Positions 1 to 8,670 of a stretch of 64,000 nt of DNA are shown here, in pieces; positions within the stretch are counted from its first letter, which is position 1, and each line of letters starts with the position of its first letter. The position numbers were made by a program, and so were the translations under genes. The DNA lies in assembly GCF_000722695.1 (NCBI RefSeq), contig NZ_JPFU01000008.1, positions 56,002 to 120,001 on the forward strand, written 5' to 3'. Source of the stretch: Streptococcus mitis (GTDB lineage Bacteria; Bacillota; Bacilli; Lactobacillales; Streptococcaceae). A model generated the notes under the pieces. It had not been told where the DNA came from and made no database searches. It saw nothing but the letters and a program-made list of their open reading frames with translations.

Positions 1-2
1 TT

Positions 3-446
3 TTAGAGGAAGAGTTGGAGAAGAATTTTCCCTTTGACTTTGAGATTAGTTGGGACAAGCGCAACCACGCGGTTGAAGTGAGTTTTTTGTTAGAAGCGCA
101 AAACTCTGCAGGCGTGGAGATGGTGGATGAAGATGGAGAGGTTTCATCAGAAGATATCCTCTTTGAAGAAGCAGTGCTTTTTTACAATCCTGCCAAGTCA
201 ACAGTCAATGAGGAAGACTATTTGACGGTTATCCCTTACCTGCCTAAAAAAGGTTTTTCTCGTGAATTTTTAGCTTATTTTGCGCTATTCCTTAAAGATA
301 CTGCCGAGGTTGGGCTGGATGCCCTCATGGACTTTTTGGAAGACCCAGAAGCAGAAGAATTTGTCATGGAATGGAACCAAGAAGTCTTTGAAGAAGGAAA
401 AGTTGGATTGGAAGAGGGAGAGTTTTATCCTTATCCAAGATACTAG
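3..446 (+). CDS. DUF3013 family protein (5' end outside window)
   Basis: Acidic soluble protein with no signal peptide or membrane segment, resembling the streptococcal DUF3013 family of unknown function. The reading frame stays open to the left edge and gives Leu-Glu-Glu-Glu-Leu-Glu-Lys before the first possible internal start (TTG at 15). The true start is therefore probably just outside the window, and the visible part lacks roughly the first ten residues. The C-terminus is very acidic and ends in a Tyr-Pro-rich tail. A zinc metalloprotease gene begins 18 bases downstream, so the two are probably co-transcribed. The family assignment is from memory of related streptococcal proteins. Confidence 0.75.
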   Translation, partial: LEEELEKNFPFDFEISWDKRNHAVEVSFLLEAQNSAGVEMVDEDGEVSSEDILFEEAVLFYNPAKSTVNEEDYLTVIPYLPKKGFSREFLAYFALFLKDTAEVGLDALMDFLEDPEAEEFVMEWNQEVFEEGKVGLEEGEFYPYPRY

Positions 447-464
447 GATTTGGTTGGAGGTGTT

Positions 465-1532
465 ATGAAGAAAATTGGGATTTATTTGGTTTATGTGCTA
501 GCTGTTATCTTTATTATGCTGGCTTTTGCTTGTGCAACAATCGCATTTGCAGAGTTGGGGTATTCCGCAGTTTTAGCCTTTACTTTTGGTTATACCTTCG
601 CTCTTCTAAGCATGTATGTAATCTTTATTCTTCATGAGTTGGGTCATGCTTTTTGTGGCTACTTGACAGGCTATCGGCTGGTGGCTTTTGGATTAGGACA
701 TTTTCTTTTGACAAAAAAGTCAGGCAGGTTTCATCTTAGTCGAACAGCCATTCTGAAAAATGTTGGTGCTCAGTACATCGGATTGAAAGAAGATGAAAGC
801 GATCAAAGAATCATCTTGATGCTTTCAGGAGGTTTGCTGGTTCATCTTAGCTTGATATTATTGGCGATATTGTTTGGATTTTTGACAAGAAGCTGGTATT
901 TTGCTGGTACTTTGATTTTTCTTAATTTGTCTTTCTTCCTAAACAACGCTTTGCCAGTCGACATTACCGATGGAGCGAAAATCTGGGAATTGTTACAACA
1001 CCCTGAAAATACCAAATACGCTTACTTGGTGTTGAGGCATTCTGCTCAAACTTTGCTGGCTCCTCAAGAATATGATTTGAAAGACTTTACCATGCCTGTT
1101 CCTGAGGATGCAAGTGGGAGCCTTGCAGAAAGTGTTCAGACTCTTGAGGGAGTGGTTCTCATATTGGATGGTCAGTTAGAGGCAGCTAAAAAGCTATTTC
1201 AATCTTTACTAGAGAGAACAGAACACTCGCTATCTGAAACTTCTTGCCAGCTATGCCTTCTTCAAATCGCCTTGCTAGAAGATGATAATGAGAAAGCAGA
1301 GAAATATGCAAGTAATCGCGGACTCAAGTCCTTCTTATCTCTAAAAATGACAGATGTGCAGGTGATTCAAGCTTGGTATCAATTTAAGGTCAAGAAAGAT
1401 GTAGATCAAACTCGCAAGGCTATGAAGATTGCTAGACAGAAAATGAATAGCAGCCGAATGCTACGGGACGAGAAACGCTATTATGAAAACTGGTTAGCAG
1501 AGCTGGAAAAGGCATTAGCCGAAGGAGTCTAA
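465..1532 (+). CDS. M50 (site-2-protease-like) membrane metalloprotease
   Basis: 355-residue integral membrane protein. Two hydrophobic segments precede a zinc-binding HELGH motif at residues 57-61 inside a membrane segment, as in site-2 proteases. A further hydrophobic block and an NALPVDITDG stretch near residue 165 look like the second metal-ligand region of M50 enzymes. The C-terminal 150 residues are soluble and helical, possibly TPR-like. ATG at 465 is chosen over an upstream TTG because GGAGG lies 4 bases before it. Family members cut transmembrane substrates; the substrate here is unknown. The gene is packed directly against the NUDIX gene. Confidence 0.7.
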   Translation: MKKIGIYLVYVLAVIFIMLAFACATIAFAELGYSAVLAFTFGYTFALLSMYVIFILHELGHAFCGYLTGYRLVAFGLGHFLLTKKSGRFHLSRTAILKNVGAQYIGLKEDESDQRIILMLSGGLLVHLSLILLAILFGFLTRSWYFAGTLIFLNLSFFLNNALPVDITDGAKIWELLQHPENTKYAYLVLRHSAQTLLAPQEYDLKDFTMPVPEDASGSLAESVQTLEGVVLILDGQLEAAKKLFQSLLERTEHSLSETSCQLCLLQIALLEDDNEKAEKYASNRGLKSFLSLKMTDVQVIQAWYQFKVKKDVDQTRKAMKIARQKMNSSRMLRDEKRYYENWLAELEKALAEGV

Positions 1533-1533
1533 T

Positions 1534-1962
1534 ATGGGAATAGAAATTTCTGATTTCACAGGTTGCAAGATTGCTTTGTTTTGTGGGGATAAACTCTTGA
1601 CTATCTTACGCGATGATAAGGCAAACATTCCCTGGCCCAATATGTGGGAACTTCCCGGTGGTGGACGTGAAGGCGATGAAAAACCTTTTGAGTGCGCGGC
1701 GCGTGAAGTTTATGAAGAACTGGGAATTCATTTAAATGAAGATTGTTTGCTTTGGGGCAAAATTTATCCTAGCGTAATCTTTGAAGGCAAGCAATCGGTC
1801 TTTATGGTTGGTCAGCTAAGACAAGAACAATTTGACAATATTACCTTTGGAGATGAAGGACAGGCCTATAAACTGATGCCTATTGAGGAGTTTTTGAAGT
1901 CTAAACAGGCAGTGCCTCAGCTACAGGGGAGATTGAGGGATTATTTGGAGGAAAGGTTATGA
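1534..1962 (+). CDS. NUDIX hydrolase
   Basis: 142-residue cytoplasmic protein with a complete Nudix box (G-x5-E-x7-REVYEELGI) near residues 47-69, which binds the catalytic metal for hydrolysis of nucleoside diphosphate derivatives. The substrate cannot be predicted. It starts one base after the preceding stop, with AAGGAG 6 bases upstream, and its stop overlaps the next start in an ATGA arrangement. This indicates translational coupling with the acetyltransferase gene. Confidence 0.85.
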   Translation: MGIEISDFTGCKIALFCGDKLLTILRDDKANIPWPNMWELPGGGREGDEKPFECAAREVYEELGIHLNEDCLLWGKIYPSVIFEGKQSVFMVGQLRQEQFDNITFGDEGQAYKLMPIEEFLKSKQAVPQLQGRLRDYLEERL

Positions 1963-2432
1963 TAAGACTTGAACGAGCAGGAGCAGAGGATTTGGAGACC
2001 ATCATTGCGATTCAAAGAGCTAGCTTTAAGGCTGTTTATGACAAATATCAAGATGAATACGATCCTTATCTGGAGGACAGTGAACGAATCAAGTGGAAAC
2101 TAGTCGAGCGTCCCAATAGCTATTACTACTTTGTGAAAGAAAACGAAGATAAAATCGGATTTTTACGAGTTCAGACCAATGCCGAGTTAACGAAAGCTTG
2201 GTTGGGAACGGCAGCGATTTTGTCTCAGTATCAAGGAAAAGGTTATGGATCTAAAGGTTTAAGCTTACTGGAAAAAGAATTTCCAACCATCACACAATGG
2301 GATTTGTGTACAGTATTACAGGATGAAGGTATGGTTGCTTTCTATGAGAAGAACGACTACCATCAAACCCATATTGAACCTGAAAAAGAAGGCATGGATA
2401 TGGTATACATGAAAAAATGCATAGAGAAATAG
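1959..2432 (+). CDS. GNAT family N-acetyltransferase
   Basis: 157 residues with a GNAT fold. The acetyl-CoA-binding loop is seen as QYQGKGYGSKGLSLLE around residues 88-103, followed by an AFYEKNDY-type C-terminal signature. The acceptor substrate is unknown. It overlaps the NUDIX stop by 4 bases, so the two are translationally coupled. A long imperfect hairpin follows before prmA. Confidence 0.85.
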   Translation: MIRLERAGAEDLETIIAIQRASFKAVYDKYQDEYDPYLEDSERIKWKLVERPNSYYYFVKENEDKIGFLRVQTNAELTKAWLGTAAILSQYQGKGYGSKGLSLLEKEFPTITQWDLCTVLQDEGMVAFYEKNDYHQTHIEPEKEGMDMVYMKKCIEK

Positions 2433-2481
2433 AAAGGATGGTTCGGTTACATTTCTAAACTGAACCCGCCCTAAACACTGT

Positions 2482-2539
2482 GCCAAAAAGATAAACTTTT
2501 CTTAGACACAAGTGTCTTCAGAGAAGTTTCTATTTTGGC
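2482..2539. repeat. 58-base imperfect hairpin upstream of prmA
   Basis: GCCAAAA at the left end pairs with TTTTGGC at the right end. Internal arms AAACTTTTCT and AGAGAAGTTT pair imperfectly, and the centre is a perfect AGACAC-AA-GTGTCT hairpin. No clear U-tract follows, so it is not a standard terminator. It could be a small repeat element of the SPRITE or RUP kind, or an attenuator ahead of prmA. It fills most of the intergenic gap. Confidence 0.5.
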
Positions 2540-2569
2540 TTTGTGTTTTACGGGCTTGGTATCTTAAAT

Positions 2570-3520
2570 ATGGAAACATGGCAAGAGTTAAAAGTTACAG
2601 TCAAGCGTGAGGGGGAGGAGTTAGTTTCCAATCTCTTGATTGAGCTGGGAGCGCAAGGTGTTGCAATCGAAGACAGTATGGACTATGTGGGAAATGTGGA
2701 CCGCTTCGGCGAGATTTTCCCAGAGGTTGAGCAGCAAGAAGAAATCGTAGTGACAGCCTACTACCCTGAAACGGTTGATGTAGCAGTGGTTGAGGCGGAC
2801 TTGCAGACTCGCTTAGCAGAATTGACAGATTTTATGGATTTGGGGGAGGTCAAGATGGGGACAACTGCCTTGGCTGAGGAAGACTGGGCAGACAACTGGA
2901 AGAAATACTATGAGCCAGCTCGTATCACTCATGATTTGACTATCGTGCCGTCTTGGACAGACTATGAGGCGACTGCGGGAGAAAAAATTATCAAGCTGGA
3001 TCCAGGTATGGCTTTTGGGACTGGAACACATCCAACAACCAAGATGAGTCTCTTTGCCTTGGAGCAGGTTCTTCGTGGTGGGGAAACGGTGCTAGATGTG
3101 GGGACTGGATCAGGGGTTCTTTCCATTGCTAGCTCGCTGCTTGGTGCCAAAGAAATTTTTGCCTACGACCTAGATGATGTGGCAGTTCGAGTTGCTCAGG
3201 AAAATATTGAACTCAACCCTGGCATGGAAAACATCCATGTAGCAGCAGGAGATTTGCTTAAGGGTGTAGATATTGAGGCAGATGTCATCGTGGCTAATAT
3301 CTTGGCGGATATCCTCATCCATCTGACAGAGGATGCTTATCGCTTGGTCAAGGATGAAGGCTACCTCATCATGAGTGGCATTATCAAGGACAAGTGGGAC
3401 ATGGTGCGCCAGTCGGCTGAGTCAGCTGGATTTTTCCTTGAAACCCACATGATTCAAGGGGAATGGAATGCCTGTGTCTTTAAGAAAACCAAGGATATTT
3501 CAGGTGTGATTGGAGGCTAG
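2570..3520 (+). CDS. prmA: ribosomal protein L11 methyltransferase
   Basis: 316 residues. The N-terminal substrate-recognition domain is followed by a class I SAM-dependent methyltransferase domain with motif [13 protein letters not shown] and an NIL-type post-motif (VANILADIL). It trimethylates ribosomal protein L11 in the cytoplasm. ATG at 2570 matches the family N-terminus; an in-frame GTG at 2543 lies in the hairpin region and is unlikely to be used. rsmE starts one base after its stop, giving a two-gene translation-modification operon. Confidence 0.93.
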   Translation: METWQELKVTVKREGEELVSNLLIELGAQGVAIEDSMDYVGNVDRFGEIFPEVEQQEEIVVTAYYPETVDVAVVEADLQTRLAELTDFMDLGEVKMGTTALAEEDWADNWKKYYEPARITHDLTIVPSWTDYEATAGEKIIKLDPGMAFGTGTHPTTKMSLFALEQVLRGGETVLDVGTGSGVLSIASSLLGAKEIFAYDLDDVAVRVAQENIELNPGMENIHVAAGDLLKGVDIEADVIVANILADILIHLTEDAYRLVKDEGYLIMSGIIKDKWDMVRQSAESAGFFLETHMIQGEWNACVFKKTKDISGVIGG

Positions 3521-3521
3521 C

Positions 3522-4265
3522 ATGCAGCAGTATTTTGTCAAAGGCAGTGCAATCTCTCCTGTCACCATCGAGGACAAGGAAACCAGCAAGCATATGTTTC
3601 AGGTTATGCGCCTGAAAGAAGATGATGAGGTTACTTTGGTCTTTGATGATGGCATTAAGCGCTTGGCGCGTGTGCTGGATGTGGAAAATCGTCAGTTTGA
3701 ATTGATTCAAGAATTAACTGACAATGTGGAACTGCCAGTCCAAATGACCATCGCATCAGGCTTTCCCAAGGGAGACAAGCTGGAGTTTATCACTCAAAAA
3801 GTAACCGAGCTCGGAGCCAGCCAAATCTGGGCCTTTCCTGCCGACTGGTCGGTTGCCAAGTGGGATGGAAAGAAATTGGGTAAAAAGGTTGAAAAACTAG
3901 AAAAAATTGCCCTTGGAGCAGCAGAACAAAGCAAGCGTAATGTTGTTCCAAGTATCAAGCTTTTCGAGAAAAAATCAGACTTTCTAGCTCAATTGGACCA
4001 ATTTGACCGCGTCGTAGTGGCTTATGAAGAGTCGGCCAAAGAAGGAGAAAGCGCTGTGCTTTTACAAGCGGTCTCTGGTCTTGAAAAGGGAGCCAAATTG
4101 CTCTTTATCTTTGGTCCGGAAGGTGGCCTTTCACCAGCAGAAATCGAAAGTTTTGAATCTAAAGGAGCCGTCTTGGCAGGACTTGGCCCTCGTATCCTAC
4201 GAGCAGAAACAGCACCACTTTACGCTTTATCAGCCCTTAGTGTTTTATTAGAATTAGAGAAATAA
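3522..4265 (+). CDS. rsmE: 16S rRNA (uracil-1498-N3)-methyltransferase
   Basis: 247-residue SPOUT-fold methyltransferase. It has an N-terminal PUA-like RNA-binding region and a C-terminal trefoil-knot SAM site with GPEGGLSPAE and LGPRILRAETAPLYAL. It methylates U1498 of 16S rRNA. ATG at 3522 is preceded by GGAGG and sits one base after the prmA stop; the in-frame upstream start at 3510 lies inside prmA. Confidence 0.93.
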   Translation: MQQYFVKGSAISPVTIEDKETSKHMFQVMRLKEDDEVTLVFDDGIKRLARVLDVENRQFELIQELTDNVELPVQMTIASGFPKGDKLEFITQKVTELGASQIWAFPADWSVAKWDGKKLGKKVEKLEKIALGAAEQSKRNVVPSIKLFEKKSDFLAQLDQFDRVVVAYEESAKEGESAVLLQAVSGLEKGAKLLFIFGPEGGLSPAEIESFESKGAVLAGLGPRILRAETAPLYALSALSVLLELEK

Positions 4266-4275
4266 GAGGAAGAAA

Positions 4276-6072
4276 ATGGAACAAAAACACCGTTCAGAAT
4301 TTCCTGAAAAGGAACTTTGGGATTTAACAGCCCTATACCAAGACCGTGAGGATTTCTTACGTGCGATCGAGAAGACTCGCGAAGACATCAATCAGTTTAG
4401 CCGTGATTACAAGGGCAATCTTCACACTTTTGAGGATTTCGAGAAGGCCTTTGCGGAATTGGAACAAATCTACATTCAGATGAGCCATATTGGAAACTAT
4501 GGTTTTATGCCGCAGACGACAGACTATAGCAATGACGAATTTGCTAATATCGCCCAAGCTGGGATGGAATTTGAAACAGATGCCAGTGTAGCCTTGACCT
4601 TTTTTGACGACGCCCTGGTGGCAGCAGATGAGGAAGTTTTGGACCGTTTGGGGGCATTGCCTCACTTGACGGCAGCTATTCGTCAGGCAAAAATCAAAAA
4701 AGCCCACTATCTAGGGGCTGATGTGGAGAAGGTCTTGACCAATCTCGGTGAAGTTTTCTACAGTCCGCAGGATATTTACACTAAGATGCGAGCTGGGGAT
4801 TTCGAAATGGCTGACTTTGAAGCCCATGGCAAGACCTACAAAAACAGCTTTGTGACCTATGAAAATTTCTACCAAAACCATGAGGATGCTGAGGTTCGTG
4901 AGAAATCCTTCCGTTCCTTCTCAGAAGGTCTTCGTAAGCACCAAAATACGGCTGCCGCAGCTTATTTAGCCCAAGTCAAGTCTGAAAAACTATTGGCAGA
5001 TATGAAGGGCTACGAATCAGTTTTTGATTATCTTCTAGCTGAACAAGAAGTAGATCGTGCTATGTTTGATCGTCAGATTGACCTTATCATGAAGGATTTT
5101 GCGCCCGTTGCTCAGAGATACCTCAAGCATGTTGCCAAGGTGAATGGTCTTGAAAAGATGACCTTTGCAGACTGGAAATTGGACTTGGACAGCGCCCTCA
5201 ATCCTCAAGTGACTATTGACGACGCCTATGATTTGGTCATGAAGTCCGTAGAACCTTTGGGACAAGAATATTGTCAGGAAGTTGCTCGCTATCAAGAAGA
5301 GCGCTGGGTGGACTTCGCTGCCAATAGTGGCAAGGATTCTGGTGGTTATGCGGCGGACCCATATCGTGTGCATCCTTATGTTCTCATGAGCTGGACAGGC
5401 CGTTTGAGCGATGTTTATACCTTGATTCATGAAATCGGGCATTCTGGTCAATTCATCTTTTCAGACAATCATCAGAGTTACTTCAATGCCCACATGTCGA
5501 CCTACTATGTTGAAGCACCGTCAACCTTCAATGAATTGCTTCTCAGTGATTACTTGGAGCACCAATCTGACGACCCACGACAAAAACGCTTCGCTCTGGC
5601 TCACCGCTTGACAGACACCTACTTCCATAACTTTATCACTCACCTTTTGGAAGCAGCCTTCCAGCGTAAAGTGTATACATTGATTGAAGAAGGAGAAACT
5701 TTCGGAGCAAGCAAACTCAACAGCATTATGAAGGAAGTTTTGACCGATTTCTGGGGAGATGCCATTGAAATCGATGATGATGCAGCTTTGACTTGGATGC
5801 GTCAAGCTCACTATTACATGGGCTTGTATAGCTACACTTACTCTGCTGGACTAGTCATCTCGACTGCAGGTTACCTCCATCTGAAACATTCAGAAACTGG
5901 AGCTGAAGACTGGCTCAATCTCCTCAAATCAGGTGGTAGCAAGACACCACTTGAGTCAGCCATGATTATCGGTGCGGATATTTCAACAGATAAACCACTC
6001 CGTGATACCATCCAGTTCTTATCGGATACAGTTGATCAGATCATCGCCTACAGCGCCCAGTTGGGAGAGTAA
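4276..6072 (+). CDS. pepF: oligoendopeptidase F (M3 metallopeptidase)
   Basis: 598-residue cytosolic M3B zinc peptidase that degrades short oligopeptides, supporting peptide utilisation. The zinc motif HEIGH is near residues 385-389, and downstream Glu residues in EAPSTFNELL provide the third metal-ligand region. Length and order fit the PepF/PepB family. RBS AGAGGAAG precedes ATG. It is separated from rsmE by 10 bases and is probably the last gene of that transcript, since a strong terminator follows. The PepF versus PepB name is not certain. Confidence 0.9.
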   Translation: MEQKHRSEFPEKELWDLTALYQDREDFLRAIEKTREDINQFSRDYKGNLHTFEDFEKAFAELEQIYIQMSHIGNYGFMPQTTDYSNDEFANIAQAGMEFETDASVALTFFDDALVAADEEVLDRLGALPHLTAAIRQAKIKKAHYLGADVEKVLTNLGEVFYSPQDIYTKMRAGDFEMADFEAHGKTYKNSFVTYENFYQNHEDAEVREKSFRSFSEGLRKHQNTAAAAYLAQVKSEKLLADMKGYESVFDYLLAEQEVDRAMFDRQIDLIMKDFAPVAQRYLKHVAKVNGLEKMTFADWKLDLDSALNPQVTIDDAYDLVMKSVEPLGQEYCQEVARYQEERWVDFAANSGKDSGGYAADPYRVHPYVLMSWTGRLSDVYTLIHEIGHSGQFIFSDNHQSYFNAHMSTYYVEAPSTFNELLLSDYLEHQSDDPRQKRFALAHRLTDTYFHNFITHLLEAAFQRKVYTLIEEGETFGASKLNSIMKEVLTDFWGDAIEIDDDAALTWMRQAHYYMGLYSYTYSAGLVISTAGYLHLKHSETGAEDWLNLLKSGGSKTPLESAMIIGADISTDKPLRDTIQFLSDTVDQIIAYSAQLGE

Positions 6073-6110
6073 ATTAAAAGAGTCTGGGACAAAAGTCTAA
6101 CCTTAAATAT

Positions 6111-6167
6111 AAAAAGCGAACAAAACGAGTTATCTGACACTCAGAATTCTGTCTTGTTCGCTTTTTT
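6111..6167 (+). terminator. terminator after pepF
   Basis: Arms AAAAAGCGAACAAAAC and GTCTTGTTCGCTTTTT pair almost perfectly and end in a long T-run. Nearly the same arm sequence recurs at 18673-18715, so this is a dispersed terminator cassette rather than a unique one. Confidence 0.75.
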
Positions 6168-6239
6168 TCTAATCTATCGATTTTAAAAATTTATAATATA
6201 GAATTCTAAAATCAAAATTTTTTGTCTTGGCTTCTTAAA

Positions 6240-6629
6240 TTATCCCCAAAAGCTATCTTCTTCAGCTTGATCTGAAGAGAAGAGCCAAACTTCTTTGATT
6301 TTTCCGTCTTCAATACGGAAGAGGTCAATCCCATTCATATTGAGTTCAGTACCATCAGCACGTGTTCCAAGAAAAGTAACATTGGCTGCGATTAAATCCT
6401 TATTGTCAGAAACCCAATTTGTTATCACCTTAAAGGTTCCATTAGTTTTCTCAGCAAATGTAGCTAGGTGAGGTCCTAGCTGGTCCTTACCAACAACTGT
6501 ACCAGATATACTATGAGTACCAGGTTGATGCCAGACAATATCGTCTGCCATCGTTTCAAAGACACCAGGAAAGTCACCAGCAATTAAAGCTTGGTTATAA
6601 GCATTGAAAATTTCTAAGTTTGTTGACAT
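6240..6629 (-). CDS. SnoaL/NTF2-like protein
   Basis: 129-residue single-domain protein with the NTF2/SnoaL pattern: the helix EIFNAYNQALIAGDFPG, then the strand segment DDIVWHQPG, then a C-terminal sheet with GKIKEVWLF. Such proteins are often small hydrolases, isomerases or ligand-binding proteins, and no specific activity is predictable. The ATG encoding MSTNLEIF fits the family; upstream in-frame codons lie in the promoter region. It is divergent from the HxlR-type gene and is probably that regulator's target, as is common for HxlR family genes. Confidence 0.75.
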   Translation of the reverse strand: MSTNLEIFNAYNQALIAGDFPGVFETMADDIVWHQPGTHSISGTVVGKDQLGPHLATFAEKTNGTFKVITNWVSDNKDLIAANVTFLGTRADGTELNMNGIDLFRIEDGKIKEVWLFSSDQAEEDSFWG

Positions 6630-6660
6630 ATCTATTCTCCATTTCTTTTTTATGATATAA

Positions 6661-6739
6661 TTGTAACAGTTACAAACAAAAAAACAAGTAGACACTTTTT
6701 TGATAGCTAGTATCAAAAGTAGTACTTTTATTGATACTA
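6661..6739. promoter_or_regulatory. divergent operator region, SnoaL gene / HxlR gene
   Basis: Contains a perfect 15-bp palindrome (TTGTAACAGTTACAA, 6661-6675) near the minus-strand promoter. A second cluster follows with TTTTGATAGCTAGTATCAAAA (arms TTTTGATA/TATCAAAA), then AGTACTTTTATTGATACTA up to 6739. Three GATA/TATC half-sites are spaced like a winged-helix dimer operator. The TTTTGATAG(A)CTAGTATC core recurs in front of the aquaporin gene. Confidence 0.55.
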
Positions 6740-6779
6740 AAAGATAATTTTTTTAAAAAAAATAGAAAGAAGATATTTT

Positions 6780-7127
6780 ATGACAAATAAAGTGAGTGAG
6801 TATGGTATTTGTCCATTTGCGACAACGCAGAGGGTTTTAACGGGGAAATGGGCACTGGTAATCATTTATCAGTTGAGTACGGGTACCAAACGATTTAAAG
6901 AATTGCAGAGATTATTGCCTGGGATTACTCAAACTATTTTGACCCGTCATCTCCGTCAATTAGAAAAGGATAAGATTGTTCAACGAAAGGTCTATGCCGA
7001 AGTTCCACCACGAGTTGAGTACAGCTTAACCGAAATGGGGCAGGAATTCAGAGTTGTTTTAGATGCTGTCGAGAAATGGGGTCTAGATTATATCAAGTTG
7101 CTAAATGCTAGTGAGATAAGCAACTGA
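6780..7127 (+). CDS. HxlR family winged-helix regulator
   Basis: 115-residue MarR-like DNA-binding protein of the HxlR type: GKWALVIIYQL helix, RFKELQRLLPGITQTILTRHLRQLE recognition segment, and a wing with PPRVEYSLTEMG. A single Cys near the N-terminus (residue 11, GICPF) sits where redox-sensing HxlR proteins carry their reactive Cys. It is divergent from the SnoaL-like gene and 148 bases upstream of the aquaporin. Both control regions share a dyad, suggesting autoregulation and control of both neighbours. Confidence 0.85.
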   Translation: MTNKVSEYGICPFATTQRVLTGKWALVIIYQLSTGTKRFKELQRLLPGITQTILTRHLRQLEKDKIVQRKVYAEVPPRVEYSLTEMGQEFRVVLDAVEKWGLDYIKLLNASEISN

Positions 7128-7230
7128 TAAGTTCTATAGAGGAAATGTATTTTCTGTTTAATTCCTTAATTAAAAGATAGTGAGGCAAACCAGTATTTTT
7201 CCAATCAATTTTCTTGAAACCCTTTCCCTC

Positions 7231-7248
7231 TTTTGATAGACTAGTATC
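7231..7248. promoter_or_regulatory. HxlR-type dyad upstream of aquaporin gene
   Basis: TTTTGATAGACTAGTATC matches the dyad at about 6697-6714 apart from one extra base between the GATAG and CTAGTATC halves. It lies 27 bases before the aquaporin ATG, about where a repressor would block initiation. Assignment to the adjacent HxlR protein is inference. Confidence 0.45.
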
Positions 7249-7274
7249 TAGTTTTTGAAAAAAGGAGAAAGAAA

Positions 7275-7943
7275 ATGAAAAAATTTGTTGCTGAGTTAAT
7301 CGGTACTTTCATGCTTGTGTTCGTTGGGACAGGAGCTGTTGTTTTTGGAAATGGTCTTGATGGCCTTGGACACCTTGGAATCGCCTTTGCCTTTGGTTTA
7401 GCAATCGTGGTTGCTGCTTACTCAATCGGAACTATTTCAGGTGCTCACTTGAACCCAGCGGTTTCGATTGCTATGTTTGTAAACAAACGTTTGTCATCAA
7501 AAGACCTTGTCAATTACATCCTTGGACAAGTTGTTGGAGCTTTCCTTGCGTCAGCTGCGGTATTCTTCCTCTTGGCTAATTCAGGTATGTCAACTGCTAG
7601 TCTTGGTGAAAATGCCTTGGCAAACGGTGTCACTGTCTTTGGTGGTTTCTTGTTTGAGGTTATCGCAACTTTCTTGTTTGTTTTGGTTATCATGACTGTG
7701 ACTTCAGCAAGCAAGGGCAATGGCGCGATTGCTGGTTTGGTAATCGGTTTGTCCTTGATGGCGATGATTCTTGTGGGATTGAACATTACTGGACTTTCAG
7801 TAAACCCAGCTCGTAGCTTGGCACCAGCTGTCTTGGTAGGTGGCGCAGCCCTTCAACAAGTATGGATTTTCATCCTTGCCCCAATCGCTGGTGGAGTTCT
7901 TGCAGCCCTCGTTGCTAAAAACTTCCTTGGAACAGAAGAATAA
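7275..7943 (+). CDS. aqpZ: MIP-family aquaporin
   Basis: 222-residue six-helix major intrinsic protein. The two half-helix selectivity motifs are present: NPA in HLNPAVSIAM (about residues 59-61) and NPA in VNPARSLAPAV (about 177-179). Short loops and small residues around the filter favour a water-type channel over a glycerol facilitator. It sits in the cytoplasmic membrane and may also pass small solutes such as hydrogen peroxide. RBS AAAGGAG lies 5-6 bases upstream. A strong terminator follows, so it is probably monocistronic, with a possible HxlR operator in its promoter. Confidence 0.88.
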   Translation: MKKFVAELIGTFMLVFVGTGAVVFGNGLDGLGHLGIAFAFGLAIVVAAYSIGTISGAHLNPAVSIAMFVNKRLSSKDLVNYILGQVVGAFLASAAVFFLLANSGMSTASLGENALANGVTVFGGFLFEVIATFLFVLVIMTVTSASKGNGAIAGLVIGLSLMAMILVGLNITGLSVNPARSLAPAVLVGGAALQQVWIFILAPIAGGVLAALVAKNFLGTEE

Positions 7944-7952
7944 TTGAAACTC

Positions 7953-7991
7953 AAAAAGCCTTGCTCCTCATCTTGAGGAACAGGGCTTTTT
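7953..7991 (+). terminator. terminator after aquaporin
   Basis: AAAAAGCC-x3-GCTCCTCA and TGAGGAACAGGGCTTTTT pair around a 3-base loop and end in T5. Confidence 0.8.
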
Positions 7992-7997
7992 CGTATT

Positions 7998-8156
7998 ATA
8001 CTCTTCGAAAATCTCTTCAAACCATGTCAGCCTCCATCTGCAACCTCAAAACAGTATTTTGAGCTGACTTCGTCAGTTCTATCCACAACCTCAAAGCAGT
8101 GTTTTGAGCAACTTGCGGCTAATTTCCTAGTTTGCTCTTTGATTTTCATTGAGTAT
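7998..8156. repeat. BOX element (boxA-boxB-boxC)
   Basis: Runs from ATACTCTTCGAAAATC to TTTTCATTGAGTAT, the characteristic pneumococcal BOX ends. Between them lie two boxB-like units, each with CAACCTCAAA and GTATTTTGAG or GTGTTTTGAG and separated by CTGACTTCGTCAGTTCTAT, then a boxC segment with TTCCTAGTTTGCTCTTTG. The boxA part is shortened. It lies between the convergent aquaporin and queF ends. Confidence 0.85.
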
Positions 8157-8160
8157 GAGT

Positions 8161-8652
8161 TTAACGGTTGTCAATTTTCTCTGGATAAAGGTCGTGTTGG
8201 AAGAGGCGTTGTTCTGCCAAGCCTTCATACTTAGTTCCAGGCTTACCGTAGTTGTAGTAGGGGTCAATTGAGATGCCACCGCGAGGTGTAAATTTTCCCC
8301 AAACCTCTAAATAGCGAGGGTTTAGCAAGTTAACCAAGTCTTTCCCGATGGTGTTGATACAGTTTTCGTGGAAATCTCCATGATTTCGGTAACTAAAGAG
8401 GTAGAGTTTGAGGGATTTTGACTCGACACAGAACTTGTCAGGAATGTAGGAAATATAAATCGTCGCAAAGTCTGGCTGAGCGGTAATAGGGCAAAGCGAG
8501 GTAAATTCAGGACAGTTAAATTTGATGAAATAGTCATTTTCCACATGACGATTGTCAAAGGATTCGAGGACTTCTGGTTGATAGTCAAAAATGTAGTTGG
8601 TTTCTTTGTTGCCTAGTAGGCTTAGGTTTTTCATTTCTTCTTGTTGTGACAT
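8161..8652 (-). CDS. queF: NADPH-dependent 7-cyano-7-deazaguanine reductase
   Basis: 163-residue cytosolic T-fold enzyme that reduces preQ0 to preQ1 in queuosine synthesis. The QueF signature with the catalytic Cys is seen in the [17 protein letters not shown] region, near residues 48-64, and the NADPH-binding motif [16 protein letters not shown] follows. It is the last gene of a minus-strand que cluster, 18 bases after queE. The start is ATG (MSQQEE) with a weak ribosome-binding site. Confidence 0.93.
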   Translation of the reverse strand: MSQQEEMKNLSLLGNKETNYIFDYQPEVLESFDNRHVENDYFIKFNCPEFTSLCPITAQPDFATIYISYIPDKFCVESKSLKLYLFSYRNHGDFHENCINTIGKDLVNLLNPRYLEVWGKFTPRGGISIDPYYNYGKPGTKYEGLAEQRLFQHDLYPEKIDNR

Positions 8653-8670
8653 GATTTTTTCTTTCTAATT

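Noticed and set aside
5035..5451. 138-residue minus-strand ORF in pepF
   Set aside because: Lies wholly within the peptidase gene with no RBS; shadow of a conserved coding region.
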